From: MWEH01 sp964392385
GTDB taxonomy: Bacteria; Bacillota; Clostridia; Christensenellales; DTU072
Assembly: GCA_964392385.1 (NCBI GenBank)
Contig: CAYMPR010000011.1
Location: 1 to 40,906 of the forward strand
Direction of reading: 5' to 3'
Length of the DNA stretch: 40,906 nucleotides
The position numbers and the translations under genes are program-made. Below, piece after piece: positions 7,618-16,678 of the stretch. Below the pieces are notes generated by a model that was given only the letters and a program-made list of their open reading frames with translations, had not been told where the DNA came from and made no database searches. Each line of letters begins with the position of its first letter. Within the stretch, counting starts at the first letter, position 1.

Positions 7618-8736
7618 ATGAATAGAAAAATGATGGCTGTGCTTTTTGCAAGCGGAAATGAAAATAAATTTAATGATTTAACAATTCATAGGACTACCAC
7701 TTCTATGCCTTTTGGTGGAAGGTATCGCTTGATTGATTTTTCTTTGTCTAGTTTTGTAAACTCTGGAGTTACTAGGATTGGTATCATTACTCGTAACAAT
7801 TATTCCTCATTAATGGATCACATTAGGATGGGTCGTGATTGGGATTTAAATCGTAAAAATAGTGGTATTGCAGTATTTCCTCCTTTTGTTTTGAATACAT
7901 CAAAAGATGTATATAAAGGCAAAATCGAAGCATTATATACAATTTTGGATTTCATAGAAAAAGCGCCAGAAGATTATGTTATTATTTCCAACGGAAATAT
8001 TGCTGCAAACATTGATTTTACTGATGTAATTGATAAGCACATAGAATCAGGTGCTGATTTAACAGTACTTTGTCACGAAGCTCAGTGTGTTAATTCAAGC
8101 AAAAGATTTATAGTTAAAAAAGCAGAGAATAATATAATTACAGATATGTTTTCTGTCGAAGTCCCCTCTTCAGAACGTAGGTTAGTTTCTTTAAGCATAT
8201 ATGTAGTGAGTAAAGAAATCATTATGAGATGGATAGAACAAGCTTATGCAAGAGGACTAGTAGACTTTGAAACCGACATTCTCTTTAAAGAGATGAATTC
8301 TGGAAAACTTTTAGCATATGAGATTAAAGACTATGCTGCAATTATTGATGATGTTAAGACCTATTATGCCGAAAGTATGAGATTACTAGATATATCTACA
8401 AGAGAGCAATTGTTTGGCGGTGCAAGGAAAATATTTACAAAAGTTAAGGATAGTGTGCCAACAATGTATCAAGATAAAGCGGTTGTTAAGAATTCTTTAA
8501 TAGCAGATGGATGCACCATAAATGGAATTGTGGAAAACAGTATTCTTTTCCGTAATGTAAAAGTTGCAGAGGGAGCGGTAATTAAAAATTGCATCATTAT
8601 GGAAGATGGAATAATTATGGAAGGAAGTCAATTATCATATGTTATTACCGACAAGAAAGTAACCGTTAAAGAGAATAGGGAACTTAAAGGTTTTAGTACT
8701 TATCCAATAGTTATAGTGAAAAATAAAACCGTATAA
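7618..8736 (+). CDS. glgD: Non-catalytic/regulatory ADP-glucose pyrophosphorylase subunit
   Basis: This paralogue of GlgC (372 residues) partners GlgC in many Bacillota and raises or tunes its activity. It keeps the fold markers MPFGGRYRLIDFSLSS and NSGVTRIGIIT, and a hexapeptide beta-helix near the C-terminus. The catalytic loop is lost: the GGxGTRL loop has become SGNENKFNDL, and GDH of the metal site has become NGN in IISNGNIAANIDF. Those changes make it very unlikely to be catalytic alone. It starts two bases after the glgC stop, with its Shine-Dalgarno GGGAGG inside the end of glgC, which suggests coupled translation and matched amounts of the two subunits. Confidence 0.94.
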   Translation: MNRKMMAVLFASGNENKFNDLTIHRTTTSMPFGGRYRLIDFSLSSFVNSGVTRIGIITRNNYSSLMDHIRMGRDWDLNRKNSGIAVFPPFVLNTSKDVYKGKIEALYTILDFIEKAPEDYVIISNGNIAANIDFTDVIDKHIESGADLTVLCHEAQCVNSSKRFIVKKAENNIITDMFSVEVPSSERRLVSLSIYVVSKEIIMRWIEQAYARGLVDFETDILFKEMNSGKLLAYEIKDYAAIIDDVKTYYAESMRLLDISTREQLFGGARKIFTKVKDSVPTMYQDKAVVKNSLIADGCTINGIVENSILFRNVKVAEGAVIKNCIIMEDGIIMEGSQLSYVITDKKVTVKENRELKGFSTYPIVIVKNKTV

Positions 8737-8839
8737 AATGGGATTGTTCGATTGTTTTTTACAATAACATGAGTTAAATTATTTTAGGTATTGTTGTAAA
8801 TCTATTGTCCTTTTATGTGGTAACTAGACGGTTTAAAGG

Positions 8840-8868
8840 TTGATAGAGGGCAAGTTTTAAAATAAATA
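8840..8868 (+). promoter_or_regulatory. Possible internal promoter before glgA
   Basis: TTGATA (8840-8845), a 17-base spacer and TAAATA (8863-8868) in the 185-base interval between glgD and glgA. The -10 box is imperfect. It would give glgA-glgP a second start independent of glgB. Confidence 0.4.
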
Positions 8869-8921
8869 GTACTAGCAATTATTCCCATCTAAAAAGGGGA
8901 GTTAGTTGCGAAGGAGAAGAA

Positions 8922-10346
8922 ATGAAAGTTTTATATGCTACATCTGAAGCAGGGCCGTTTATTCGCACGGGAGGACTTGGAGATGTCTCCGCTGCTTTGC
9001 CTATTGCTCTCGCCCAGGAAAAAAATACTGAAGTAGCCGTAATTTTACCATATTATGATGAAATTCCTAGCAACTTTAAGAGTCACATGGTATTTTTAGG
9101 GTCTACAATAGTTCCTCTTGGTTGGCGACAACAGTATGCTGGGTTATACGAATACCACCACAAAGGAGTTTCATTCTTTTTTGTCGACAACGAGTACTAC
9201 TTTAAGAGAAAAGGTCTATATGGTCATTTTGATGATGGTGAGAGATTTGCCTTCTTTTCTAAAGCTCTTCTTGAATTAATTCCATTAATGAAGTTTTATC
9301 CAGATATTATTCATTGTAATGATTGGCAAACAGCACTAGTTCCCGTAATGCTTGATGCTTTTTATCGTGCTATTCCTGAGTATTCTAATATAAAAACCGT
9401 TCAAGCAATACATAATATTGAATTTCAAGGTAGAATGGATCGCTATGTAATCGACAATGTTTTTGGCATACCTGCCTCTCATTCTTCCTTAGTTGAATAT
9501 AAGGGTGATACGAATATGCTTAAAGGAGGAATCGAAGCTGCTAATAAAGTAGTTACGGTTTCACCTAGTTATGCCAAGGAAATTTTAGATCCATATTTTG
9601 CATATGGACTCGAGTTTATTTTAAACGAACGCCAGTTTAAGATTAGGGGAATACTAAATGGTATTGATACCGATTTATATAATCCTGAAAGTGATGCGGC
9701 TTTATTTAAGCATTATAGTGTAAAAAATATCGAGCAAAAAAAGGCCAATAAGAAAGGGCTCCAAAAACTACTAGGGCTTCCAGAAGATGCCAATAAACCA
9801 TTAATTGGGATGGTGGGAAGATTAACTGGGCAAAAAGGTATCGATCTTGTATTAAGGGTGATTCGCGATATTTTATGTATGGATGTTCAACTAGTTATTT
9901 TAGGTACTGGGGACTGGAAGTATGAAAATGACATAAAGGAAATAGAAAAGCAATATCCTAGAAAGCTTAATGCTGCAATATCATTTTCATCCGACATGGC
10001 AAGCAAAATTTATGCAGGTTCAGATATGTTTTTAATGCCTTCAAAGTTTGAGCCTTGTGGTCTATCTCAAATGATAGCTATGAGATATGGGTCTGTGCCA
10101 ATAGTCCGTGAAACGGGTGGATTAAAAGATACAGTTGAAGCATTTGACCCAACAAGTAAAAAGGGTGTGGGATTTACTTTTTATGATTTCGATGCTTGTC
10201 ATATGCTTGATGCAATCACAAGAGCAGTGAAAACTTATTATGAACAACCAGAGTTATGGGAAGTTGTTCGTAAAAATGGTATGGAGAAAGATTTTTCTTG
10301 GAAAAAATCGGCAGATGAATACATGCAAATGTACAATTCTTTATAA
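8922..10346 (+). CDS. glgA: Glycogen synthase (GT5, ADP-glucose dependent)
   Basis: GlgA transfers glucose from ADP-glucose to the non-reducing end of an alpha-1,4-glucan. The 474 residues fit GT5, with an N-terminal Rossmann half (MKVLYATSEAGPFIRTGGLGDV) and a C-terminal half with GMVGRLTGQKG, the acidic nucleotide-sugar loop SKFEPCGLSQMIAM and RETGGLKDTV. HCNDWQTAL and VQAIHNIEFQGR are further GT5 markers. The N-terminal KxGGL motif reads RTGGL: Arg15 replaces the lysine associated with ADP-glucose binding in E. coli GlgA. The change is conservative and everything else is intact, so I expect an active enzyme. The Shine-Dalgarno is GGAGAAG before the ATG. glgP follows after 66 bases. Confidence 0.96.
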   Translation: MKVLYATSEAGPFIRTGGLGDVSAALPIALAQEKNTEVAVILPYYDEIPSNFKSHMVFLGSTIVPLGWRQQYAGLYEYHHKGVSFFFVDNEYYFKRKGLYGHFDDGERFAFFSKALLELIPLMKFYPDIIHCNDWQTALVPVMLDAFYRAIPEYSNIKTVQAIHNIEFQGRMDRYVIDNVFGIPASHSSLVEYKGDTNMLKGGIEAANKVVTVSPSYAKEILDPYFAYGLEFILNERQFKIRGILNGIDTDLYNPESDAALFKHYSVKNIEQKKANKKGLQKLLGLPEDANKPLIGMVGRLTGQKGIDLVLRVIRDILCMDVQLVILGTGDWKYENDIKEIEKQYPRKLNAAISFSSDMASKIYAGSDMFLMPSKFEPCGLSQMIAMRYGSVPIVRETGGLKDTVEAFDPTSKKGVGFTFYDFDACHMLDAITRAVKTYYEQPELWEVVRKNGMEKDFSWKKSADEYMQMYNSL

Positions 10347-10412
10347 CTATTTCAACGCATATAGGCAGAAATATTAAGCTTATAAATCTATGCGAATATA
10401 CTAGGAGAAAAC

Positions 10413-12830
10413 ATGGCTAAAATAACAAAAAGTGAACTAAGAGAGCTTATTGAAGACAAGCTTGCGAGTAATTTTGGGGTAAAATACAAAGAAGCCTCGG
10501 AAAATATTATGTATCGTGCATTATGCCTGGTAATTAAGGACATACTAACTGAAAAAAGACTCGATTTTAAGGCAAAAGTTAGGAAAAAAGAATACAAACA
10601 GGTATATTATATGTCGATGGAATTTCTTCTTGGGAGATCATTAAAGAATCACCTTTACAACTTGGGGCTACTGGAAATTGCGACAGACTGTATAAATGAT
10701 TTGGGTTTTTCCATTGAAAAACTAATGGACTTTGAACCTGATGCTGGCTTAGGAAATGGCGGACTTGGCAGGCTTGCAGCAGCATATTTAGATAGTTTAA
10801 CAGCCAGAAATTATGTTGCCAGTGGATTTTGCTTAAGATATGATTACGGCATTTTTTCTCAAAAGATAGTTGATGGTTGGCAAATGGAGATGCCAGATGA
10901 GTGGTTGAAAGAAGGAGATGTTTGGTTTAACGCAAGAAGCGAACAGTGCACTATTAAATTTGGCGGATATATAGAAGAAAGGTGGGAGGATGGTAAGCTT
11001 AAAATCGAGCATAAAGGCGCTACAGAAGTAATCGCAGTCCCTTACGATGTTAATGTAAGCGGATATAATAGCGATGCTGTAAACGTATTAAGACTATGGA
11101 GTGCTACAGCATCTGTTCAACTCGATATGTCTTTATTTTCACGTGGTGAGTATTTAAAAGCCATAGAGGCTAAAGCTATAGCTGAAGCAATCTCAAAAGT
11201 TTTATATCCTGCTGATAATCACTATGAAGGTAAGAGCTTAAGACTTAAACAACAATACTTTTTTGTTTCAGCTAGCATTCAAAGTATTTTAAACAGGCAT
11301 TGGAAACAGTACGGCTCTTTAGAGTCATTTTCCAGTAAAGTAGCAATTCATATTAACGACACTCATCCTACCCTCTGTATCCCAGAGCTAATGAGGATTT
11401 TGCTTGACGAATATGGTTATGATTGGGATAAGGCATGGAAAGTTGTTACTGAAACTATCAGTTATACAAATCACACTGTTATGCAAGAAGCCTTGGAAAC
11501 ATGGCCAGAAGGGCTTTTCTCCTCGCTTTTACCTCGAATTTATCAGATAGTGAAAGAAATAAACCAAAGATGTTGTGCAAATCTTTGGAATGCATATCCT
11601 GGTGATTGGGAAAAAATTGCCAATAACTCAATAATCTCGGATGGAGAAATTAGAATGGCTAATTTGTGCCTTGCATCAGCGCATACGGTTAACGGGGTTT
11701 CAGCACTTCACACAAACATATTGAAAAAGACAATATTTGCCGATTATTACAAAATAGAACCTGATAAATTTATTAATGTTACAAATGGAATTACGCATAG
11801 AAGATGGCTTGCTCAAGCAAATCCACTCCTTTCAAATTTGATAACAGAACTCATTGGAAATAAGTTTTTAACAGATGCAAGTGCTCTTGAAAAACTTGAA
11901 AAGTTTCAAGGAGATCACGATGTTTTAGACCGTTGGCAACAAATAAAATACAAAAATAAGCAGAGATTAGCCGAGTATATTTACAAGTCCAATTGTGTGA
12001 AAGTTGATCCAGCTAGCATTTTTGATGTGCAAGTAAAAAGACTCCACGAATATAAACGCCAACTATTAAATGCGTTCAATATCTTAAATTTATATTTTAG
12101 GATAAAAGAAAATCCCGATTTAGATGTTACGCCTAGAACATTTATTTTTGGTGCAAAAGCGGCGAGTTCTTACTATATGGCCAAATTAATTATTCGCTTG
12201 ATATATATGATAGGTGAATTAGTTAACAACGACCCTGAATTAAAGGGCAAAATTAAGGTAGTTTTTCTAGAAAACTATCGTGTTAGTTTAGCCGAAATTA
12301 TTATGCCTGCTGCAGAGATAAGCGAACAGATTTCAACCGCGGGTAAAGAAGCCTCAGGTACAGGGAACATGAAGTTTATGATTAATGGCGCTGTAACTAT
12401 CGGCACAATGGATGGTGCGAATGTTGAAATACACGAAAGAGTCGGCGATGAGAATATTTTTATTTTTGGACTTTTAGCCGATGAGGTTGAAAAACTAAGA
12501 ACTGAATATAATCCAACTGAATATTATTCACACGACGAAAGAATTGGCAACATTATTTCTCTACTTAGAGAGGGCATAAAGGGAGTTAAATTTGGCGAAA
12601 TAGCGGATAGTTTAACACTTGGTAAAGGTGGAAATGCTGATCCATATTTTGTTCTTGCGGATTTTGCAAGCTATGTTAATGCTCAAGATGCCGTAGATGT
12701 TGCATATAAGGATAAATATAGATTCCAAAGAATGTCACTGAAAAACACTGCAAGGGCTGGGTTCTTTGCTGCCGACAGAAGTGTTGAGGAATATGCAACA
12801 AAAATCTGGCGACTAGAAAAAGATAAATAA
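10413..12830 (+). CDS. glgP: Glycogen/starch phosphorylase (GT35)
   Basis: This enzyme removes glucose units from glycogen as glucose-1-phosphate. The 805 residues match the family. Seen: GLGNGGLGRLAAAYLDS near the N-terminus, the INDTHPTL segment, VNGVSALHTNILK, FDVQVKRLHEYKRQLLN, and the pyridoxal-phosphate site EASGTGNMKFM with Lys654 as the expected Schiff-base lysine. No lid or regulatory extension is visible beyond the usual bacterial length. AGGAGAAA lies ahead of the ATG. It probably shares a transcript with glgA. Together with the GH13 enzyme downstream it supplies the breakdown side of the glycogen cycle. Confidence 0.97.
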   Translation: MAKITKSELRELIEDKLASNFGVKYKEASENIMYRALCLVIKDILTEKRLDFKAKVRKKEYKQVYYMSMEFLLGRSLKNHLYNLGLLEIATDCINDLGFSIEKLMDFEPDAGLGNGGLGRLAAAYLDSLTARNYVASGFCLRYDYGIFSQKIVDGWQMEMPDEWLKEGDVWFNARSEQCTIKFGGYIEERWEDGKLKIEHKGATEVIAVPYDVNVSGYNSDAVNVLRLWSATASVQLDMSLFSRGEYLKAIEAKAIAEAISKVLYPADNHYEGKSLRLKQQYFFVSASIQSILNRHWKQYGSLESFSSKVAIHINDTHPTLCIPELMRILLDEYGYDWDKAWKVVTETISYTNHTVMQEALETWPEGLFSSLLPRIYQIVKEINQRCCANLWNAYPGDWEKIANNSIISDGEIRMANLCLASAHTVNGVSALHTNILKKTIFADYYKIEPDKFINVTNGITHRRWLAQANPLLSNLITELIGNKFLTDASALEKLEKFQGDHDVLDRWQQIKYKNKQRLAEYIYKSNCVKVDPASIFDVQVKRLHEYKRQLLNAFNILNLYFRIKENPDLDVTPRTFIFGAKAASSYYMAKLIIRLIYMIGELVNNDPELKGKIKVVFLENYRVSLAEIIMPAAEISEQISTAGKEASGTGNMKFMINGAVTIGTMDGANVEIHERVGDENIFIFGLLADEVEKLRTEYNPTEYYSHDERIGNIISLLREGIKGVKFGEIADSLTLGKGGNADPYFVLADFASYVNAQDAVDVAYKDKYRFQRMSLKNTARAGFFAADRSVEEYATKIWRLEKDK

Positions 12831-12863
12831 AAAGACGATATATTACTATTTCATATCAATTAC

Positions 12864-12895
12864 TTTTAGGATATTGGAGAGCCAGTATCCTAAAA
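12864..12895 (+). promoter_or_regulatory. Strong intercistronic hairpin between glgP and the GH13 gene
   Basis: The arms TTTTAGGATATTGG (12864-12877) and CCAGTATCCTAAAA (12882-12895) pair over 14 positions with one G-U wobble around an AGAG loop. No T-tract follows on either strand, so it is not a standard terminator. AGAGCCA (12878-12884) could instead pair with TGGCTCT (12911-12917), giving an alternative fold. A role in mRNA processing, stability or attenuation is inference. Confidence 0.45.
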
Positions 12896-12972
12896 ATTGT
12901 AAATTAAGATTGGCTCTTTTACTATTACTGACAGGGAAATTTCTTTTTATCTAATTTGTATATAAGGATGCT

Positions 12973-14766
12973 ATGCTCTCTTTTAATCCTAGAAAAAATG
13001 AATATAAAAACCCTTTTGGTGCAGTTTCAACTGGTCAGCAAATCAGCTTCACTTTCCCGATAAATAAAGCTATTTCTTTATTTTCAGTAAGTTTAATATT
13101 GCGTAAAGACAATATTATAAAAAATATCCAAATGAGATATCTTGGCGAGGAAGGGGAAGAAAATCTTTTTGTATGCGGCTTTTCTCTTGATAAAGAAGGT
13201 ATCTATTACTATAGGTTTGAGATTTATACACAAGAGGGCACAATTTTTGTTGGGAAAGGAAGAGACTCAAAAGCATTAATTGGAGATTGGTTGCCTGAAT
13301 GGCAACTTACAGTATTTGAGAACAGTTTTTCTACACCTGAATGGATTAAAGGGGGAATTATATATCACATTTTCCCGGATAGATTTCAAAGAATCGAAGA
13401 TAAAAAAAGGCCTAAAAGAGGTGTTTTCAAATCTTGGTATCAGATGCTTTCAATTGGTGATCAAACGGGCTATAGGGCAGATGATTTTTATGGGGGAAAT
13501 ATTAAAGGAGTAATCGATAAAATCCCATACTTGAAGTCTTTGGGCATAACTGCAATATATTTTTCTCCAATTTTTGAGAGTTCAAGCAATCACAGGTATG
13601 ATACGGGAGATTATTTCAAAATTGATGATCTTTTTGGTACAGAAGAAGAATTTAAAAATCTCCTATCAATCGCGAAAAAAGAAGGAATTTCAATTATCCT
13701 TGATGGCGTCTTTAATCATACTGGTGCAGATAGCATCTATTTTAACAAATTCAACCATTATAATTCACTAGGTGCTTATCAATCTAAGGAAAGCAAGTAC
13801 TACGATTGGTTTACTTTTTATGATTGGCCCGATAAATATGAATGTTGGTGGGGAGTTACAGTGGTTCCAACTATATCTCGAAAAGCTAAAGGTTTTCAAG
13901 AGATGATAGTTGAAAAAAATGGTGTTATAGATAAATGGACTAGTTTAGGCGTTAGTGGTTGGCGGCTAGATGTGGTTGATGAACTATCTTCAGACTTTGT
14001 GGAAGAGATTAGAAAATCATGCAAAAAAATAGATAAAGATACACTTGTTATTGGTGAAGTTTGGGAGGATGCTAGTACAAAAGAGAGTTATGGCGAAAAG
14101 AGGAAATATTTACTTGGAAAACAGCTTGATGGAGTTATGAATTATCCTTTTAAAGATGCCATTATCGAGCTAGTAAAAGATGGAAAGGTCGAAAGCTTTA
14201 TTAATACAATTTATGAAATATGCGAAAATTATCCCAAATGTGTACTTGATGTTTGCATGACACTACTTGGCTCCCACGATACTATAAGGATAATAAATGA
14301 GCTTTCAGTTGTTAATAAGCCCAAGACTAAGTTTTCTAGAAGTATTTATAGGCTATCACCAGAACAGTACAAAAAAGGAAAGGATAGGCTAAAAATTGCA
14401 TCCATTATTCAATATATTCTCCCTGGAGTTCCAACCATTTATTATGGCGATGAAACGGGGATGCAAGGATTTGAGGATCCCATGAATAGGAGTACATTCC
14501 CGATAACTGGGGGCGACCTAGACTTAGTTGAGCATTATAATAAATTAGGAAAGTTTCGGCAAAAACATAATCAAATGTTAGTGAATTCTGGAATTGAACT
14601 TTATTTCAGAGGAAATCTGTTGCACATCTTAAGAGGTAGTTTGCATTTGATAGTTAATTTATCAGGGGCAATTATTAGCTTGGATTATGTTGTAAAGGAT
14701 GAAATCACTGGAGAAGAACACCAGTTTATACAAAGTGAGCAAGCAATAGTGTTTTTAGAGAAATAA
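12973..14766 (+). CDS. Cytosolic GH13 alpha-glycosidase (neopullulanase/cyclomaltodextrinase-like)
   Basis: A 597-residue alpha-amylase-family enzyme with no signal peptide, so it acts on intracellular glucan or imported maltodextrin. It has an N-terminal beta domain (to about residue 125) like the CBM34/N-domain of neopullulanase-type enzymes, then the barrel beginning IIYHIFPDRFQR. The catalytic triad is present: Asp333 in GWRLDVVDE, Glu362 in GEVWED and Asp436 in LGSHDT; DGVFNHTG and YYGDETGMQG are further conserved regions. Neopullulanase, cyclomaltodextrinase and maltogenic amylase cannot be told apart by eye. The ATG at 12973 follows AAGGA at a normal distance. Its place after glgP suggests removal of branches or limit dextrins left by the phosphorylase (inference). 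Confidence 0.88.
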   Translation: MLSFNPRKNEYKNPFGAVSTGQQISFTFPINKAISLFSVSLILRKDNIIKNIQMRYLGEEGEENLFVCGFSLDKEGIYYYRFEIYTQEGTIFVGKGRDSKALIGDWLPEWQLTVFENSFSTPEWIKGGIIYHIFPDRFQRIEDKKRPKRGVFKSWYQMLSIGDQTGYRADDFYGGNIKGVIDKIPYLKSLGITAIYFSPIFESSSNHRYDTGDYFKIDDLFGTEEEFKNLLSIAKKEGISIILDGVFNHTGADSIYFNKFNHYNSLGAYQSKESKYYDWFTFYDWPDKYECWWGVTVVPTISRKAKGFQEMIVEKNGVIDKWTSLGVSGWRLDVVDELSSDFVEEIRKSCKKIDKDTLVIGEVWEDASTKESYGEKRKYLLGKQLDGVMNYPFKDAIIELVKDGKVESFINTIYEICENYPKCVLDVCMTLLGSHDTIRIINELSVVNKPKTKFSRSIYRLSPEQYKKGKDRLKIASIIQYILPGVPTIYYGDETGMQGFEDPMNRSTFPITGGDLDLVEHYNKLGKFRQKHNQMLVNSGIELYFRGNLLHILRGSLHLIVNLSGAIISLDYVVKDEITGEEHQFIQSEQAIVFLEK

Positions 14767-14916
14767 TTCCACTAAAAGGGTTTTATTGTCAAAAGGCAAA
14801 CTATATAGATAGATACCATTTGGAAAATTTTCTTCTTGTAATTCAAAATTATCGATATAAAAATGTATAGATTTTACTCTATTGTATGCAATTATATTTT
14901 TGCTAAAAAGGTCCAT
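14755..14916 (-). CDS. Doubtful small ORF between convergent genes (53 residues)
   Basis: On the minus strand, ATG at 14916 to TAA at 14755 encodes 53 residues (begins MDLFSKNIIAYNRVKSIHFY, ends KTLLVELFL). It fills the interval after the acyl-CoA synthetase and overlaps the last bases of the GH13 gene tail to tail. The residue pattern looks protein-like, but there is no Shine-Dalgarno and I know no relative. It could be the remnant of a longer gene. Confidence 0.25.
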   Translation of the reverse strand: MDLFSKNIIAYNRVKSIHFYIDNFELQEENFPNGIYLYSLPFDNKTLLVELFL

Positions 14917-14931
14917 AAGTCTATGGAATTT
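14912..14931. terminator. Weak two-way hairpin between convergent genes
   Basis: TCCATA / TATGGA (14912-14917 and 14922-14927) closes an AGTC loop, with ATTTT on one side and CCTTTTT on the other strand. It may stop transcription from the GH13 gene and the acyl-CoA synthetase, but the stem is short and AT-rich, and it overlaps the doubtful ORF at 14755-14916. Confidence 0.3.
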
Positions 14932-14947
14932 TGCTATTTTAGTATTA

Positions 14948-16615
14948 TTATTCTTTATCTATGAACTTAAAGTTATCATTTTCTCGGCCTAGAGTTGCCT
15001 TTGCCATTTCACGTAGTTTAAACTTTTGGACTTTTCCACTACCCGTCGTAGGAAATTCTGTAATAAACTCGACATAAGTTGGCACTTTATGTATGGCCAT
15101 ATTATCGGATATGTATTTTTTAACCTGTTCCGCTGTAAGATTTGATCCCTCTCGCTTTATGATGAAGGCATAGGCCTCTTCACCATATTTTGGGGAAGGC
15201 ACAGCCACTACTTGTGAATCAACAATTTCTGGATGATTATATAAAAAGTCTTCTATTTCTTTTGGAAAAATATTTTCTCCTCCACGGATTATCATATCTT
15301 TAATTCTACCAGTAATTTTGTAGTAACCCTCCGAATTTCTTACTGCCAAATCTCCAGTATGAAGCCAGCCATCTTTGTCTATTGCCGCAGAGGTTGCTTC
15401 GGGCATGTTGTAATAGCCCTTCATAACATTATATCCTCTTACAACAAATTCACCGGGCGTACCATCGGGTAAATCTTCATAAGTATTTGGATCTACAATT
15501 TTTGTTTCCATATTTGGTAGTTGCTTTCCAATAGAATTAACTCTCATATCAAAGGGGTCATCGGTTTTTGTCATAGTGCAAGCAGGAGAGGATTCAGTTT
15601 GGCCATATGTAATTGTAATCTCTTTCATGTTCATTTTTTCCATAACATTTTGCATAATAACAGGGGGACATGGCGAACCTGCCATAATACCTGTACGAAG
15701 AGAAGAAAAGTCATATTTATTGAAATCTCTATGTTCAAGGATTTTGATAAACATAGTTGGTACTCCATGAACTGCTGTGCAATGTTCATATTCTACTGCA
15801 TGCATAACTTTCATGGGCGTGAAATACAAAAGTGGGACCATCGATGCACCATGGGTTAGTGCAGCAAGTACAGCAAGTACCATCCCAAAACAATGGAAAA
15901 AAGGAACTGGAATGCATAGTCTATCAAGATGCGAAAAGCGCATACAGTCACCTATTGCCATACCATTATTTACTAAATTATTGTGAGTAAGCATTACTCC
16001 TTTGGGAAATCCAGTAGTTCCACTAGTATATTGCATGTTAATAACATCATCGGGCAAAAGGACGTTTTTAGCAAAATTATATTGCTCATTACTAATTAAA
16101 ACACCAAAGGAGGGTATTTGTGTCCAATTATACATTCCATCATACCAGTTATCAAAAGAGACAACCATTCTTAGTTCAGGAATTCTAGTTGATTTTAATT
16201 TTCCAATCTTACATGTTTTAATTTCAGGGCATAAAGATAGAATGATTTTTTCGCAATCTATGTCTTTAATTCCATCGCAAACGAATAGTGCCTTACTATC
16301 GGATTGAGTAAGAATATACTCAAGTTCTGATTCCTTATAATTGGTGTTGACTGTAACAAGGACTATTCCTACTCTTGCCGATGCAAACATTAAAATTAAC
16401 CATTCAGGATAATTAGTGGCCCAAACTGCTACGTGGTCGCCCTTTTTTAGGCCCATACCTAACAAACCTCTTGCAAAATCATCGACTTCTTTGTTGAACT
16501 CATAATATGTTTTATTATAGTTCATCTCGATATATTTTATAGCAGGTCTTGTAGGATAGGTCTTAGCAACCTCTTCTAGTAATTCTCCTATAGTAATGTT
16601 TAATAGAGCTCCCAT
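14948..16615 (-). CDS. AMP-forming acyl-CoA synthetase (fatty-acid CoA ligase family)
   Basis: This 555-residue member of the adenylate-forming superfamily activates a carboxylic acid with ATP and joins it to coenzyme A. All core motifs are readable: the P-loop YTSGTTGFPKGVML, the YGQTESSPACT motif, GWLHTGDLA with the ATP-ribose Asp, the hinge region GRIKDMIIRGGENIFPKEIE, and the C-terminal catalytic lysine in TGSGKVQKFKLRE. Overall similarity is to medium/long-chain fatty acyl-CoA ligases rather than acetyl-CoA synthetase; the exact acid is not decidable by eye. GGGGA before the ATG serves as the Shine-Dalgarno. It is the last gene of a four-gene minus-strand cluster, 63 bases after the NAT_N/GNAT_C acyltransferase gene, and could supply that enzyme with an acyl-CoA (inference). 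Confidence 0.92.
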   Translation of the reverse strand: MGALLNITIGELLEEVAKTYPTRPAIKYIEMNYNKTYYEFNKEVDDFARGLLGMGLKKGDHVAVWATNYPEWLILMFASARVGIVLVTVNTNYKESELEYILTQSDSKALFVCDGIKDIDCEKIILSLCPEIKTCKIGKLKSTRIPELRMVVSFDNWYDGMYNWTQIPSFGVLISNEQYNFAKNVLLPDDVINMQYTSGTTGFPKGVMLTHNNLVNNGMAIGDCMRFSHLDRLCIPVPFFHCFGMVLAVLAALTHGASMVPLLYFTPMKVMHAVEYEHCTAVHGVPTMFIKILEHRDFNKYDFSSLRTGIMAGSPCPPVIMQNVMEKMNMKEITITYGQTESSPACTMTKTDDPFDMRVNSIGKQLPNMETKIVDPNTYEDLPDGTPGEFVVRGYNVMKGYYNMPEATSAAIDKDGWLHTGDLAVRNSEGYYKITGRIKDMIIRGGENIFPKEIEDFLYNHPEIVDSQVVAVPSPKYGEEAYAFIIKREGSNLTAEQVKKYISDNMAIHKVPTYVEFITEFPTTGSGKVQKFKLREMAKATLGRENDNFKFIDKE

Positions 16616-16678
16616 TTTTTCCCCATTCAGCGTGTAAGTTTATAAAATCAATATATTTCTAAGTGTGATAAAAACAAG

